Source: Cryptomeria japonica (lineage: Eukaryota > Streptophyta > Pinopsida > Cupressales > Cupressaceae). From it: 64,000 nt of DNA. The notes under the pieces were generated by a model. The model was not told the origin of the DNA, ran no database searches, and worked only from the letters and a program-made list of their open reading frames with translations. This document shows, piece by piece, positions 24,267 through 34,746 of the stretch. The position numbers were made by a program, and so were the translations under genes. The stretch is from contig NC_081405.1 of assembly GCF_030272615.1 (NCBI RefSeq), positions 23,327,772-23,391,771 of the forward strand. The letters are read 5' to 3'. Numbering within the stretch: the first letter of the stretch is position 1; the number at the start of each line of letters is the position of its first letter.

Positions 24267-24466
24267 CTATGGCTGTGCCTCTTCGCTTGGTATGACTGGC
24301 TCAAACTGTGGCTCGACCTCCATCCTGGTTGTAGCTCTTCCTCTAGCTGCTCTTGGCACTGACAATGACTCCTCATCCTCCTCATCCTCCTCAATGTTAT
24401 CCAGTGTGAATCCAAATCCACCCCCCTCCTCCATAGCCTGCCTCTCCAAATCATAGAGGTCATCTT
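24267..24466 (-). pseudogene. hAT transposase, C-terminal tail exon part
   Basis: The minus strand reads DDLYDLERQAMEEGGGFGF, then an acidic run EEDEEDEES and a stop. The first codons join in frame to the LFTED end of the dimerisation exon on the far side of the copia insertion. The acidic tail after the hAT dimerisation domain is common in plant hAT transposases. The longer overlapping frame at 24224-24487 is a shadow. Confidence 0.75.
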
Positions 24467-25484
24467 TGTTGGGATTAGGTGTCTCAACCTTGGAGTCCTA
24501 GCATTGGTTATTTAATAATTGATTTATTCTAATTTATTAATTTCCTAAGTTGCCATTCACTTTGTGGGTCCTCTTGGTGAGGTGGCATCCTACTTGACAG
24601 TGATGAGATGGCATAATCTTGTTTTTTAGGAAATTGTTGGCACTTGGAAGATTCTACATTTTGGGAAGGTGTTGTCATATATTTCCAGTTTGGAGTGGAA
24701 ATTGATTGATTTGGCAATTTCCTATGTTGACTAAAGAGTCTTGGCTTGTGTTTTCTATTGTGGATTGGAGTTGCATTTGAGCAGCTAATATTTATGGTGG
24801 AGTTCATTTTTGACAAGTGGTGTGAGGTAAGGAAAGTGCCTATTCCTAGTTATGGGAGTTGCTATGTTGAACTTGCATTACATTGGGCAAGCTAACCGTT
24901 TTGGATGAGATAGGTGTTAGTTCTTTGGAAGTTGCTATGTGCAACATGTCATGATAATGGTAATTATATGACTTACCTCTTAGGCTTTGAAGGCTTTGGA
25001 AGTTGCTATGTGCAACATGTCATGATAATGGTAATTATATGACTTACCTCTTAGGCTTTGAAGTTGGTTTTGGAAACCATGGAAGCCTTCTACTTTGTGT
25101 TGAGCTTCATAAATATGTGGTGCTTTAGCTTATTTTTTAAGAGAGGTTGAAGATTTTGAGAGACATCGTTATGCTGCCGGAATTACTCCTGAATCTTGTA
25201 ATAGTGTGAAGACTCTTGAAGAGCATAGCTCTGAGATTTTATTGTAACTGTTGTTGTTGCTGATAATACAATTGAGTCTGGCTTTTGGAGTGTGGGTTTT
25301 CTCCTAAAAGGGTTTTCCCACGTATATGTTGTGTTATGTGTTTATTCTGTTTTGAATATTTGTTAATGTTTAATTAGATGTGCATCTGAATCTGTAATTG
25401 TTAAAGGGTTTAGAATTTTTTCTGCATTCACTCTCCTGATAATTCAGTGTAGGAAGCTGTATTCCGCTACCTAGTTTCCTTTTA
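24467..25484 (+). repeat. Copia 5' LTR (1018 bp)
   Basis: It is longer than its 850-bp partner, mainly because of a tandem duplication of about 80 bp around 24925-25065 (unit with GGAAGTTGCTATGTGCAACA) and additional sequence near 25070-25130. The duplication is absent from the 3' LTR, so the LTRs diverged after insertion. Confidence 0.9.
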
Positions 25485-25486
25485 GT

Positions 25487-25500
25487 TGGTATCAGAGCTT
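25487..25500 (+). promoter_or_regulatory. Copia primer-binding site
   Basis: TGGTATCAGAGCTT, complementary to initiator-Met tRNA, starts 2 bases after the 5' LTR. Confidence 0.92.
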
Positions 25501-25606
25501 GATCACCTTTGATCTTAGTTGTGGGGATTGTTGGGTTTTTTGTACTGATCTAGTTTCAGTGGGAGTTTTGCAAAAGTGATTTTCTTGATATCCTATTGTA
25601 GAAAAA

Positions 25607-26120
25607 GATGGCGATCACATCTGGTAGGATTGATATGGAGAATGATTATTTCGGTGAAGCATTGGTTGCAGTTTTGGCAATGTAGGCATCCGAAGATGTG
25701 TGGTTAATAGATTCCGGAGCATCTTTTCACACATCACATAGAGATTGGTTCTCGAAATATGAAGAATTTGATGATGGAAAGGTGTACCTCAGTGATGATT
25801 CTCATCTAGAAATCGCTGGTCGTGGAAGAGTTTGAATTAAATTTCTTGATGGTAGAGTGAAGGGAATTGATGGTGTGTTGCATATCCCAGGTTTGGCACG
25901 AAACCTCCTTTCATTGAGTAAATTGAATGATGTGGGTATGCAAGTTGTTTTCTCGAGTGGAGTATGTATGATGACTAGAGGAGCTATGGTTTTGGCTAGA
26001 GGAGTTCGGATAGGAACCTTGTTCAAGCTGGATGCATGCATTGTTCAGTGCAATAACTCCTCTGTTAAGTCGAAGAAGAGAAAATCTTTAGATTCTTCAT
26101 CCTAACCATTAGTTAAAGCA
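25607..26120 (+). pseudogene. Copia protease (gag deleted)
   Basis: An ATG at 25607 starts MAITSGRIDMENDYF, but only about 35 codons later the protease block VWLIDSGASFHTSHRDWF appears. The roughly 200-300-residue gag and its zinc knuckle are therefore absent. The frame continues with VLHIPGLARNLLSLSKLNDV, a conserved protease C-terminal region. In-frame stops occur at 25684 (TAG in place of a likely CAG) and near 25832. It would process the polyprotein in an intact element. Confidence 0.88.
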
Positions 26121-26965
26121 GTGAAGAATTCTGTTGCATCTACTTCCGATGGTCATGCCTTTTGGGTACCTAAGGGTGCTCATTCTTTGGAAATGAAGCT
26201 TCCTGCAGAGAAGACAATGTTATGGCACCAAAGACTTGTTCATATTGGTGAGAAGGGTCTCCGAACCTTAAAGTTTAAGAGTCTTGTAGAAGGCCTTGAA
26301 GATTGCAATCTCGATTTCGACTTCTGTGAAATTGTATCTTTGGTAAATAAAACCGTGTGCAATTTTATGAAAGTTCTCATAAGTCTTCTAGTGTGTTAGA
26401 CTACATTCATGCGGATGTGTTTGGTCCTATAAATGTTCCTTCGTTATCAAAATCTGTATACTTTGTATCTTTTATAGATGATTACAGTAGGAGGACATTT
26501 GTTTATTTCCTCATGAGTAAGGCTGAAGTCTTTAGTCGGTTTAAGGAGTTTAAATCCTTGGTTGAAAATCAGACTGATAGGAAGATTAAATGTTTGAGAA
26601 CTGACAACGGTTGTGAGTTTTGTTCTACAGAGTTTGATAAGTTTTGTAAAAAGCATGGGATTGAAAGACATAAGACAACTCCATACACCCCTCAACAGAA
26701 TGTTGTTGCAGAGAGAATGAACAGGACGTTGATGGAGAGGGCTAGGAGTATGCTGAGTGGAGCTGGCCTTGAGCAAAAGTTTTGGGCTGAACCTGTAGCC
26801 ACTGCGTGTTATCTAATCAACAGATCTCCTACATCAGCTCTTGTTGATAAGACACCCATGGAGGCGTGGTCTAGTAAAAAGACTTCTTTAAGGCATCTTA
26901 GAGTATTTGGTTGCGAGGCATATGCACATGTGCCAAGTGAGAAGAGGTCTAAGTTGGAAAATTAG
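26121..26965 (+). pseudogene. Copia integrase
   Basis: The segment starts with the GAG-pre-integrase region (LWHQRLVHIGEKGLRTL), whose His residues belong to the zinc-binding domain; a frameshift near 26300-26360 disrupts the Cys half. The core follows in the frame from 26357: IHADVFGP, FIDDYSRRTFVYFL, LRTDNGCEF and NVVAERMNRTLMERARSML, which supply the D, D and E of the catalytic triad. The frame ends SEKRSKLEN then TAG, and the C-terminal part (KCIFIGY, VIFKE) resumes after it. Integrase would insert element cDNA into chromosomes. Confidence 0.9.
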
Positions 26966-27230
26966 GTGGTTAAATGTATCTTTATTGGCTATGGTGTCGG
27001 TGTGAAAGGGTGCAAGCTTTGGGATCTAGTGGCCCAGAAGGTTCTCTATAGTAGAAGTGTAATTTTCAAAGAGATGAAACCTTCCATTGTATTATTGCAG
27101 CCAAAAAAAGAGGAAAAGGAGGTAGTTCAAGTTCCACTTACTCCGACAAGAGATGAACTACGTACTCCTAGTGGACCTGATAATGAGGAGAGCTCTAGAA
27201 GATGAATAACCTCAACCTCAACCTCAACTA
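26966..27230 (+). pseudogene. Copia integrase C-terminal region / linker
   Basis: KCIFIGYGVGVKGCKLWD and VLYSRSVIFKEMKP are the conserved C-terminal integrase block of copia elements. A variable charged linker follows and leads into RT, with a stop near 27205. Confidence 0.85.
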
Positions 27231-28175
27231 TTGAGGAGTTCTACGCGTGATAGGCGACAATCGGATCGATTTGTTTATTCACCAGAAAGGTTTAGTTATT
27301 CTTTGTTGGATTCAAATTGTGTTTTTGCCTTGATTGTTAACACTGATGAGCCTAGGATTGTTAGAGAGGCTATGGGTATGGATGATGCAGATTCCTGGAA
27401 GAAAGCCATAGATGAAGAGATGGCTTCTTTGAAGAAAAATGAAACTTGGAATCTGGTACCTTTGCTTGATGGACGTAAACCCGTTGGTTGTAAATGAATG
27501 TTCAAGAAGTTGGGTCTTGATGATAGTGTTGAAAAGCATAAGGCATGATTGGTCGTGAAGGTGTATTCACAGGAGGAGGAAATTAACTTTGGTGAGATTT
27601 TCTCTCCTGTAGTGAAGCTGACATCCATTTGTTTTCTGTTATCACTTGCAGTAGCGTATGATTTGGAAATTGAGCAAATGGATGTGAAGACAACTTTCCT
27701 TCATGGCGATTTGGAGGAAGAAATTTATATGTCACAGCCTGAGCATTTTGTGGTTGAAGGTAAAAAACATCTGGTATGCAAGATGAAGAAATCTCTGTAT
27801 GGTTTGAAACAGTCTCCTAGGATGTGGTGCCAAAAATTTGACACCTATGTGTTGAGTTTGGGATTTCAGAGATCTAAATCTGACCATTGTGTGTATTTCA
27901 AAACTGAAAATGGTCACATTCTCATTATTGCATTGTGTGTAGATGATATGTTGTTTTTTGGAAATGGTAACATGATTTCAGATTTGAAGTTTCAGTTGTC
28001 AGCACATGATTTCAGATTTGAAGTTTTAGTTGTCAGCACAGTTTGATATGAAAGATTTAGGTGCGGCGAGGTATATCCTGGAGATGGAGATCAGAAGAGA
28101 TAGAGCTAGCAAAAAGCTCTGGTTAAGCTAGAGAAAGTATGTGAACTCGGTGTTGGAGAGATTCAACATGTCAAC
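27231..28175 (+). pseudogene. Copia reverse transcriptase
   Basis: The frame reads SWKKAIDEEMASLKKNETWN, then (after stops at 27495 and 27546) EINFGEIFSPVVKLTSI, LEIEQMDVKTTFLHGDLEEE and KMKKSLYGLKQSPRMW. The catalytic box is CVDDM instead of the usual YVDDM. Near 27974-28041 a tandem duplication of about 34 bp (GATTTCAGATTTGAAGTTT repeated) shifts the frame. RT would copy element RNA into cDNA. Confidence 0.9.
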
Positions 28176-28938
28176 TTGCAAATCCTTGGTAGTTCCTTTT
28201 CTGCAAGGAACGAAGTATCAGTTGAGGATTGTCCAAAATCTCCTGATGAGATAGAGGACATGACCAGAGTACCATATGCAAGTGTTGTAGGCAGTTTAAT
28301 GTATGCCATGGTCTGTACTAGGCCAGACATTACCCAAGCAGTGGGAGTCTTGATTCGGTTTATGGCTGATCCTGGACGAGTACATTGGGATGCAGTGAAG
28401 AGAGTGTTCAGATATTTGCAGGGTACTTTCGAGTATTCCCTATGTTTTCATGGTTATCCTAGTGGACCTCGACATTCAGTTTGTATTCGTGGATTCAAAT
28501 TGGGCAGGTGACATTGACAGCAGGAGATCCACCAGTGGATATGTTTTCACGATGTTTGGTGGTGCTATTAGTTGGATGAGTAAGCGACAAGCTGTAGTCC
28601 CTTTGTCCACGATAGAAGCAAAGTACATGGCAGCTACTCATGCTTGTAAGGAAGCCATTTGGCTTAAAAGGTTGTGTTCTGATATTGTTTTTGATGCAGG
28701 ACACATTACAATTTGTTATGATAGCCAGAGTGCCATTAGCTTAGCTAAGAATCCTACTTTCCATGCTAGAACAAAGCATATTGATGTACAATTTCATTTT
28801 GTTCGTGATATGGTAGAATATGGAAAGGTGAAGTTGGAGAAGGTTGATACTTTGGCGAATGTCATAGATGCATTGACAAAGCCAGTGAGCACTGAGAAGT
28901 TCAAATGGTGTGCCAGTTCGATGGGCCTTGGGGCCTAA
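28176..28938 (+). pseudogene. Copia RT connection and RNase H
   Basis: VPYASVVGSLMYAMVCTRPD and HWDAVKRVFRYLQGTFEYSL mark the RT-RNase H connection. After a frame change near 28450-28500 the RNase H reads SNWAGDIDSRRSTSGYVF, ISWMSKRQAVVPLSTIEAKY and TKHIDVQFHFVRD. It ends SSMGLGA at 28938, the normal C-terminus before the polypurine tract. Confidence 0.92.
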
Positions 28939-28974
28939 GCAGTTGATGATGCAGACTCTTGTTAGGTCTTCGAC

Positions 28975-28985
28975 AAGTGGGAGAA
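28975..28985 (+). promoter_or_regulatory. Copia polypurine tract
   Basis: CAAGTGGGAGAA directly precedes the TGTTGGG start of the 3' LTR, as is typical of plant copia elements. Confidence 0.9.
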
Positions 28986-29835
28986 TGTTGGGATTAGGTG
29001 TCTCAACCTTGGAGTCCTAGCATTGGTTATTTAATAATTGATTTATTCTAATTTATTAATTTCCTAAGTTGCCATTCACTTTGTGGGTTCTCTTGGTGAG
29101 GTGGCATCCTACATGGTAGTGAGGAGATGGCATAATCTTGTTTTTTTGAAAATTGGTGTCCACTTGAAAGATTCTACATTTTGGGAAGGTGTTGTTATAT
29201 ATTTCTAGTTTGGAGTGTGGCAATTTCCTATGTTGACTAAAGAGAGGCTTGTGTTTTCTATTGTGGATTGGAGTTGTATTTGAGCAACTAATATTTATGG
29301 AGTTCACTTTTGACAAGTGGTGTGAGGTAAGGAAAGTGCCTATTCCTAGTTATGGGAGTTGCTATTTTGAACTTGCATTACATTGGACAAGATAACTGTT
29401 TTGGATGAGATAGGTGTTAATGCTTTGGAAGTTGCTATGTGCAACATGTCATGATAATGGTAATTATATGACTTACCTGGCTTATTTTTTAAGAGAGGTT
29501 GAAGATTTTGAGAGACATCGTTATGCTTCCGGAATTACTCCTGAATCCTGCAATAGTGTGAAGACTTCTGAAGAGCATAGCTTTGAGATTGTATTGTAAT
29601 TGTTGTTGTTGCTGATAATACAATTGAGTTTGGCTTTTGGAGTGTGGGTTTTTTCCCGAAAGGGTTTTCCGATGTATATGTTGTGTTATGTGTTTATTTT
29701 GTTTTGAATATCTATTAATGTTTAATTAGATGTGCATCTGAATTTGTAATTGTTAAAGGGTTTAGAATTTTTTTGCATTCACTCTCTTGATAGTTTAGTG
29801 TAGGAAGCTGTATTCTGCTACCTGGTTTCCTTTCA
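28986..29835 (+). repeat. Copia 3' LTR (850 bp)
   Basis: It shares its beginning, central blocks (GTTGAAGATTTTGAGAGACA, CTGATAATACAATTGAGT) and end with the 5' LTR, and lacks that LTR's internal duplication. Confidence 0.92.
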
Positions 29836-30160
29836 ATCCTCAGTAAACAATGGAGGCTGCCCCAGTGATGTCCAATCACTGTAAGGATATATATCATCCA
29901 AATCAATTGCACCAGTTGGTGCTTCCTCTACCTTCCTTATGTGCAACCGAAGATTATATTGCACAAAGACAAGCTCATTGAGGCGTTTTTGAGCTAACTT
30001 GCTCCTCTTCTTCTTATGGATGGCCTCGAACAAGCTCCAATTGCGCTCACAATTGGATGAATTACAAGGTTGACATAAGATTTTTAGGGCAAATTTTTTG
30101 AGATTTGGGGTATTTCCACCCCAACTTTGCCACCAAGCATTTGCAAAATAAAATATTGGA
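29836..30160 (-). pseudogene. hAT transposase dimerisation exon
   Basis: On the minus strand the frame reads AWWQSWGGNTPNLKKFALKI, then SSNCERNWSLFEAIHKKKRS and RLNELVFVQYNLRL. This is the hAT C-terminal dimerisation domain; the Glu of CERNWS is the third catalytic residue of the hAT DDE set. The frame stops after LFTED exactly where the copia element begins and continues at 24466. Confidence 0.92.
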
Positions 30161-30239
30161 AAGTTAGAAGGCAAAGTGAAAAATGAAAACATATTTTATT
30201 AAATTATCAATTACTTTAGACTCCAAAATCTAAATGGCA

Positions 30240-30667
30240 AATATTATACTTAGGGTTTGAGTGGTTCTTCCTCTCCTGGCCAGCTCTGAAGAGAATAGCT
30301 TATTCCTTGCTTCCTCATGATTTTGGAGTTCGGCCACAATGAGGTCTCTCACCTCAACCTCAGGTATCATCCTTTGAATGCATGTAGTGAGGCCCTCCAT
30401 GACCTCTCCATTAGGACTTGAGTAAGAATCCTCGATCTTAAAATGAGGGTTGAGGTAGTACCCTGCGGCATGAATGGGTTGGTGGAGCTTATTGTTCCAC
30501 CTCTTATCAATAATTTCACTGATGGGATCAAATTTGACTCTATCCCCCTTATAGTAATTTTTGATAGACTCCTTGGCTCTATCCATGGCCTTATAAACAT
30601 ACCCCATTGGGGTTTGGTCCCCATCTATTAAGTGGAGAACTTTAACCAAGGGCTCCGATACATACAA
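30240..30667 (-). pseudogene. hAT transposase middle exon
   Basis: The frame VSEPLVKVLHLIDGDQTPMG, YVYKAMDRAKESIKNYY and IIDKRWNNKLHQPIHAAGYY matches the insertion region of plant hAT transposases between the second catalytic Asp and the dimerisation domain. An intron of about 100 bp probably separates it from each neighbour; the acceptor on the upstream side lacks a clear AG. Confidence 0.85.
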
Positions 30668-30737
30668 TTGAAAAATATAAATTACAAAAAGATGAATTAT
30701 TGAAGTTACAAATTAATAATGAGAGACCATCTCTATA

Positions 30738-31420
30738 GATCTTTGTGCAAATAGGCTGTCAAAGACTATGCATGCAATAACCTCTCCTTCGGGCTTCTTT
30801 GAATAAGGTTAGTCTAGCCATGCTTGACTCACAAACATTTGTTTCAAAGTCGTCAATGCACCAAGAATGCTTTGCAATGTCAAGAGAATCGTTGCAAACC
30901 TTGTGACACCCGCTCTTACCAAATCTTTCTCTTGGGTGTGCTCTCTCATCAAGTGAAGAACCCAAGGGTGATTGTAAATATATTTTGCGATCCTCCTTGC
31001 ATCTTCTACAATTGGTGTCACGCAGTCAAGTTTTCCTATGTCCTCCAAAAGAAGGTCAAGAACATGTGCTACACAAGGTGTCCAAAAAAGAGTGGGGTAC
31101 CTATGTTGGAAGATTCTACCTACTGCCACATATGCTGCTACATTATCCGTGATTATTTGCATCACATTCTCAACTCCCACCTCTATGACAATTTGCTCCA
31201 ACATTAGAGCCAAAGTTTTAACATTTTTCACCTTGTTGGAGGCATCCATTGATTTCAAGAACACCACATTGTTCTTGCAAGCAACCAAGAAATTATTAAT
31301 GGTGTGGTTTTTGCCATCTGTCCACCCATCAGAAAGAATAGTGTAGCCATATTTTTTCCTTTCTTTTCTTTGGTCCACCACTTCTTTTGCCCTATCAACT
31401 GCATTTGTGAGCAACGTACA
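30738..31420 (-). pseudogene. hAT transposase catalytic core exon (DUF659-like)
   Basis: The minus strand reads LTNAVDRAKEVVDQRKERK, YGYTILSDGWTDGKNHTINN, MQIITDNVAAYVAVG and PCVAHVLDLLLEDIGKLD. WTD and ITDN carry the first two catalytic Asp residues. An in-frame TAA at 30807-30809 (after SQAWLD) is followed by continued homology (PYSKKPEGEVIACIVFDSLF), so the gene is broken independently of the copia insertion. Confidence 0.92.
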
Positions 31421-31511
31421 AGTACAAAGTGAAATTAGGTTTTAGTACACAATTTTGATTTAATAAACAAGAAAAATATTTTAAAATGAAGTCAAGTAGA
31501 CTATTTATTAA

Positions 31512-31700
31512 CCTCCCACCCAAGTCCTTGCGAGAAGGGGCCTTGTATCCTTTTCTTGAAACTGTCAATGCGGTAACCAAAACAAGCCAATAAGGATTGT
31601 TTGCCACATTGAATGGGATGTTGTTGAAGTACCAAAAATTGGCACATGCAATGTCTATTTTCTCATGCACCTCCCTATTCCATCCAGTTGCCTCTAATGA
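31512..31700 (-). pseudogene. hAT transposase exon between BED finger and core
   Basis: The frame HEKIDIACANFWYFNNIPFN, VANNPYWLVLVTAL and YKAPSRKDLGGR is a conserved hAT block. A GT donor after GGR (31511) and a short AT-rich intron of about 95 bp lead to the core exon. Confidence 0.85.
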
Positions 31701-31848
31701 TGGTTGTGCTCTAGGTGTGTTCTAGGCACAAAATTATTACCTACAGACTGTGGCACTGATGGTGATGCAGCAGGCGCTCTACTAGAAGCAGAAGTGGTGG
31801 CTGAGGTGGTGCTGGGCTTGCCGATACATGGGCCACTACGAGAGCTCA

Positions 31849-32256
31849 CTATGCCCCGAAGTGCTTCTTCTTCTTCAAGGTCAATTGTTCAACACCTTGA
31901 GATTTAGTTATGGCTACTCTCATGGCTAGTTTTGTCCTCTCCCTTTGTAACTTTTTCTCTTCCCTAGTTGCAAGTATGGCATTAATGTCTCTTTTTATTT
32001 CTTCTGTCGCTCGAAGACATACTCTAGCATCATGCTTCTCGATGCCTGCAAGGTGGTATTTGAGGTGGTTTGTGCCTCCATGAAATACTCTTTCACATTT
32101 AATGCATATCATCGACCCAGGTTCCGATCTTTCAAAGGCATACTTCCAAGCCCTATCTCTAGCACCTTTAGGACGAGTGCCTACATATCCAAATAGGCAT
32201 GCATCTACTAATGGGGTAGACCTTGATGTTGAAGCTGAACCACTTGTATTTGTCAT
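31849..32256 (-). pseudogene. hAT transposase N-terminus with BED zinc finger
   Basis: The start ATG at 32256 opens a Ser/Thr-rich leader, then RDRAWKYAFERSEPG, CIKCERVFHGGTNHLKYHLA and a Lys/Arg-rich helix (EEKKLQRERTKLAM). CxxC...HxxxH is a BED-type zinc finger used to bind element ends. The link to the next exon passes through a Ser/Ala/Pro-rich stretch containing a stop. Confidence 0.88.
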
Positions 32257-32269
32257 TATAAATTAAGGT

Positions 32270-32858
32270 TAACCGTTAACCTACACACATGAAGTGAAAA
32301 GTGAAAGTTAATATTTTAGTTAAAATTTTTATCAAACTATCTAAATTAGTTTAAATAATTTTAGACATCATTGAAAGTTAAAAAAAATAAAAAAAATTGT
32401 TAGGGTTTGATTTTTTTTTTGAAAAACTAGAGATTCTTGAACAACAATGAAAAACTCAATAAAAATTGTCAAAAATGGTGTTAAATCTTGTTCATATGAC
32501 TCTAAATCAATTTAGACTATTTAGGAATGATTTTCTATTCATCTAGATGCAACAAAAAATAAATAAAATGTTTTAAAAAAACATAGGAAAAAAATTCAGA
32601 AAACCTATATGGGAATCTGATTTTGCTTTAAAAACCTCCTCAAATCCACTTATAATTGACAAGAATCGATGGAAATCAGATTGGAAATGCTTGGGAGGGT
32701 GTTTTTCCCCTTAGCAGCAAATTAGAAAACTCAGAATGATGAAATGAACATTTTTTTTGATGTTTTTAACATATGAAGTAGCGCGACCGAGTTTTTAATA
32801 TGGACTCAGTGAGTCATTGGCGTAAAAACTCGCCAGAGGAAAAAACTTGCCGAGTTTT
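32270..32858. other. hAT 5' non-coding subterminal region
   Basis: About 600 bp of A/T-rich DNA lies between the transposase start and the right TIR. It would hold the transposase promoter; no convincing TATA box can be assigned. Confidence 0.5.
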
Positions 32859-32878
32859 CTATGAGTAGTCCTTCTATG
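32859..32878 (-). repeat. hAT right terminal inverted repeat
   Basis: On the plus strand the end reads GAGTAGTCCTTCTATG and is followed by GTTGTAAT. It is the partner of the 23871 end. Confidence 0.75.
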
Positions 32879-33008
32879 GTTGTAATCCCTAGGACACTTG
32901 GCATCTTCGTCATGATAGAGTTCTATTACAGCTTATTAATGATATTTATAAGTTGGTATTAATGATGAAGTGGGGGTTATTTTAGGGAAAGAATCTCATT
33001 AATATTTT

Positions 33009-33475
33009 TGTTGGTGTAAATAATTATTCATCTTGGATTTTATTACACTTTACTTAAGTTTACTTAGGTACATGCATTTAATAGTAGTTTGGGTATGAGA
33101 CACTTGGGTGTTTGTGCCACATTGGGATAATGTGTGTAGGAGAATTTCCACCTTTTATGGTGTTGATCTTATCTTGTTGTTACATTCCACCTCATGTGGA
33201 ATATTATATGTTTCTCCTACCTACCCACACCTATTTCCTACCTACCCTTGTTTCTTATTGAGCCACATGTCATGTTTGTGTGCTCACATATCCATATAGC
33301 CTTGCCTATATAAGTAGGCTCATCTACATTGTTTGTACGGACAATCATTGAACATCTTGTAATGATCCAGTTGATCATATTTTGCATCTTGATAGAATAC
33401 AATTTATTCCTATCATCTATTTTGTCTCTCTTATTTGTGCTTTCCATTGCCTCTAGATCTTGGCAAATTCTCGCA
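33009..33475 (+). repeat. Solo LTR (467 bp), same family as 15281 LTR
   Basis: It begins TGTTGGTGTAAATAATTATT and ends AATTCTCGCA. A perfect 5-bp duplication ATTTT flanks it (33004-33008 and 33476-33480). It contains a TATA-like CCTATATAAGTAGGCTCATC near 33303. With target duplication but no internal region, it is a solo LTR left by LTR-LTR recombination. Confidence 0.88.
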
Positions 33476-33480
33476 ATTTT

Positions 33481-34675
33481 AGGTGCTAGTTTTGAGAGGG
33501 AAAGTGGGGCGTTGAAATTGTGCCTTGTTGGTGCTATTTATTGAGGGTGCTTGGTTGCCTTTGAGACATCTACCAATTTATTTAGTTTTTTATCATAGTT
33601 TGAGCTTCATGTTCATCTATAGGATTTAAGGATGATAAGTGAAAATCCTTGGATTCTAGAGATTAGAGGACAAAACCCCTTTGGTTTCTTGTGGACAATC
33701 TCACACAGAGGTTCTATTTGTACTTCAAAGTTTTTTTTGGATTTTTAGTATATATTTTGGAATTTGTAGCAAGTTTTGTATTTCTTAAGCTTCAACATAT
33801 TGTGGAAGCATATATTTTATGATCACTAAAACAACATTATATTGTGGAGGAAGCTTTTTTCATATTTTTGTGTTATTCTTTAATGCTTCAACATATTTAT
33901 GCTATTTGTGCCAAAGTTTTAGGACAGAGACTCGGTGTGGACTCAGCAACCCAAAATAGGATTGGGACTCAAGACTCTGCATGGACTCTGGACTCGACAC
34001 AAACTCAGCAAAAAAAACCGTAGTTTTACAAAAAACAAAAAGAAATTAATGCATTTAGAGAACAAAAAAGCTAAATTAGACTATCAACTTGTTATAATTC
34101 AAACACTACACATGTCATATAATCTTAAAACACTTAATATTTGAAATTTGATAATTCATACTCAATAACTAGTGGGGGTTTGGGAGTGGAGACCCTAATG
34201 GGTTTGAGGGGCAACAATGATAAGTTGCACAAGGTCTTAGATATGAGAAAAATCTAATGATAGAAAGGAAGTTTTCTTTTAGATGATTGAAAGTGGACGA
34301 GTTTGAGCCGAATTCTGAAGAAATGGATGAGTTTGAGTTGCACCAGACTTGTTTTGGACAAGAAAGTGCAAAAAGAAGTGAAAAAAAATTTAGAATACCC
34401 ACTTTTTAAAGTTGTTGGATGTCCCAGCCGGACACGAAAGTCCCCCTTCAAGACTTGCGAGTCGAAGCCTAGGACTGTGCGAGTCTCATATGAGGACTCG
34501 GCTTGCGAGTCCGTCGCAAGTCGACTCAACGAGCCTTAGAGCTCACAAGTCTTGCAAGCCTTTGCCAAAACTCACTGATTCCTTAAACTTGATTTGTGCA
34601 ATCCATTGTTACATCTTTCTAGGCATTGTTGTTATTGGAAATAATATGTATAAAAGTTGTTTTTCATCCACCATT
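33481..34675. other. No recognisable feature
   Basis: Only short shadow reading frames are present. The segments 33920-34020 and 34430-34560 are rich in GACTC/GAGTC words, locally unusual, but no element boundary or fold could be fixed. Confidence 0.4.
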
Positions 34676-34741
34676 TTCTCTCACCTTGCTGTCATGAGAT
34701 TTGGGTGATTAGAAAGTGGTGAATAATTATATTTACTTGTA
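34676..34741 (+). repeat. First copy of a 66-bp host duplication split by a solo LTR
   Basis: TTCTCTCACC...GTGATTAGAAAGTGGTGAAT here is repeated with changes at 36239-36304 (TTCTCTTAGC...GTGATTAGAAAGTGGTAAAT). Removing the solo LTR makes the two copies directly adjacent. Confidence 0.75.
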
Positions 34742-34746
34742 TTCTC

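Larger units (their letters stand above)
24467..29835 (+). mobile_element. Copia LTR retrotransposon inserted in the hAT gene
   Basis: LTRs at 24467-25484 and 28986-29835 begin with the same TGTTGGGATTAGGTGTCTCA and end TTTCCTTTTA or TTTCCTTTCA. The flanking 5-mers ATCTT (24462-24466) and ATCCT (29836-29840) are a target duplication with one mismatch. A Met-type primer-binding site (25487) and a polypurine tract (AAGTGGGAGAA, 28975-28985) are in place. Domain order protease-integrase-RT-RNase H defines Ty1/copia. Gag is missing and there are several stops and frameshifts, so it cannot move by itself. It is younger than the hAT copy that contains it. Confidence 0.93.
23871..32878 (-). mobile_element. 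hAT DNA transposon with nested copia insertion
   Basis: A perfect 8-bp target duplication GTTGTAAT (23863-23870 and 32879-32886) flanks ends that are inverted repeats: the left end reads CATAGTTGAACTAC, and the right end read on the minus strand reads CATAGAAGGACTAC. AAAACTCGGCAA occurs as a subterminal inverted repeat near both ends (about 23932 and 32850). The interior encodes a hAT transposase on the minus strand. Subtracting the copia insertion at 24467-29835 leaves about 3.6 kb, a normal size for an autonomous hAT. The 8-bp duplication and transposase family agree with each other. The copy is dead: in-frame stops and the copia insertion disrupt the gene. Confidence 0.9.

Noticed and set aside
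24224-24487. 87-residue Arg-rich frame
   Set aside because: It is the wrong frame over the hAT transposase tail, and it runs across the copia LTR start.
33904-34570. A second hAT-like element with CAAAG ends
   Set aside because: CAAAG and CTTTG words exist at both sides, but the flanking 8-mers do not match and no interior supports it.
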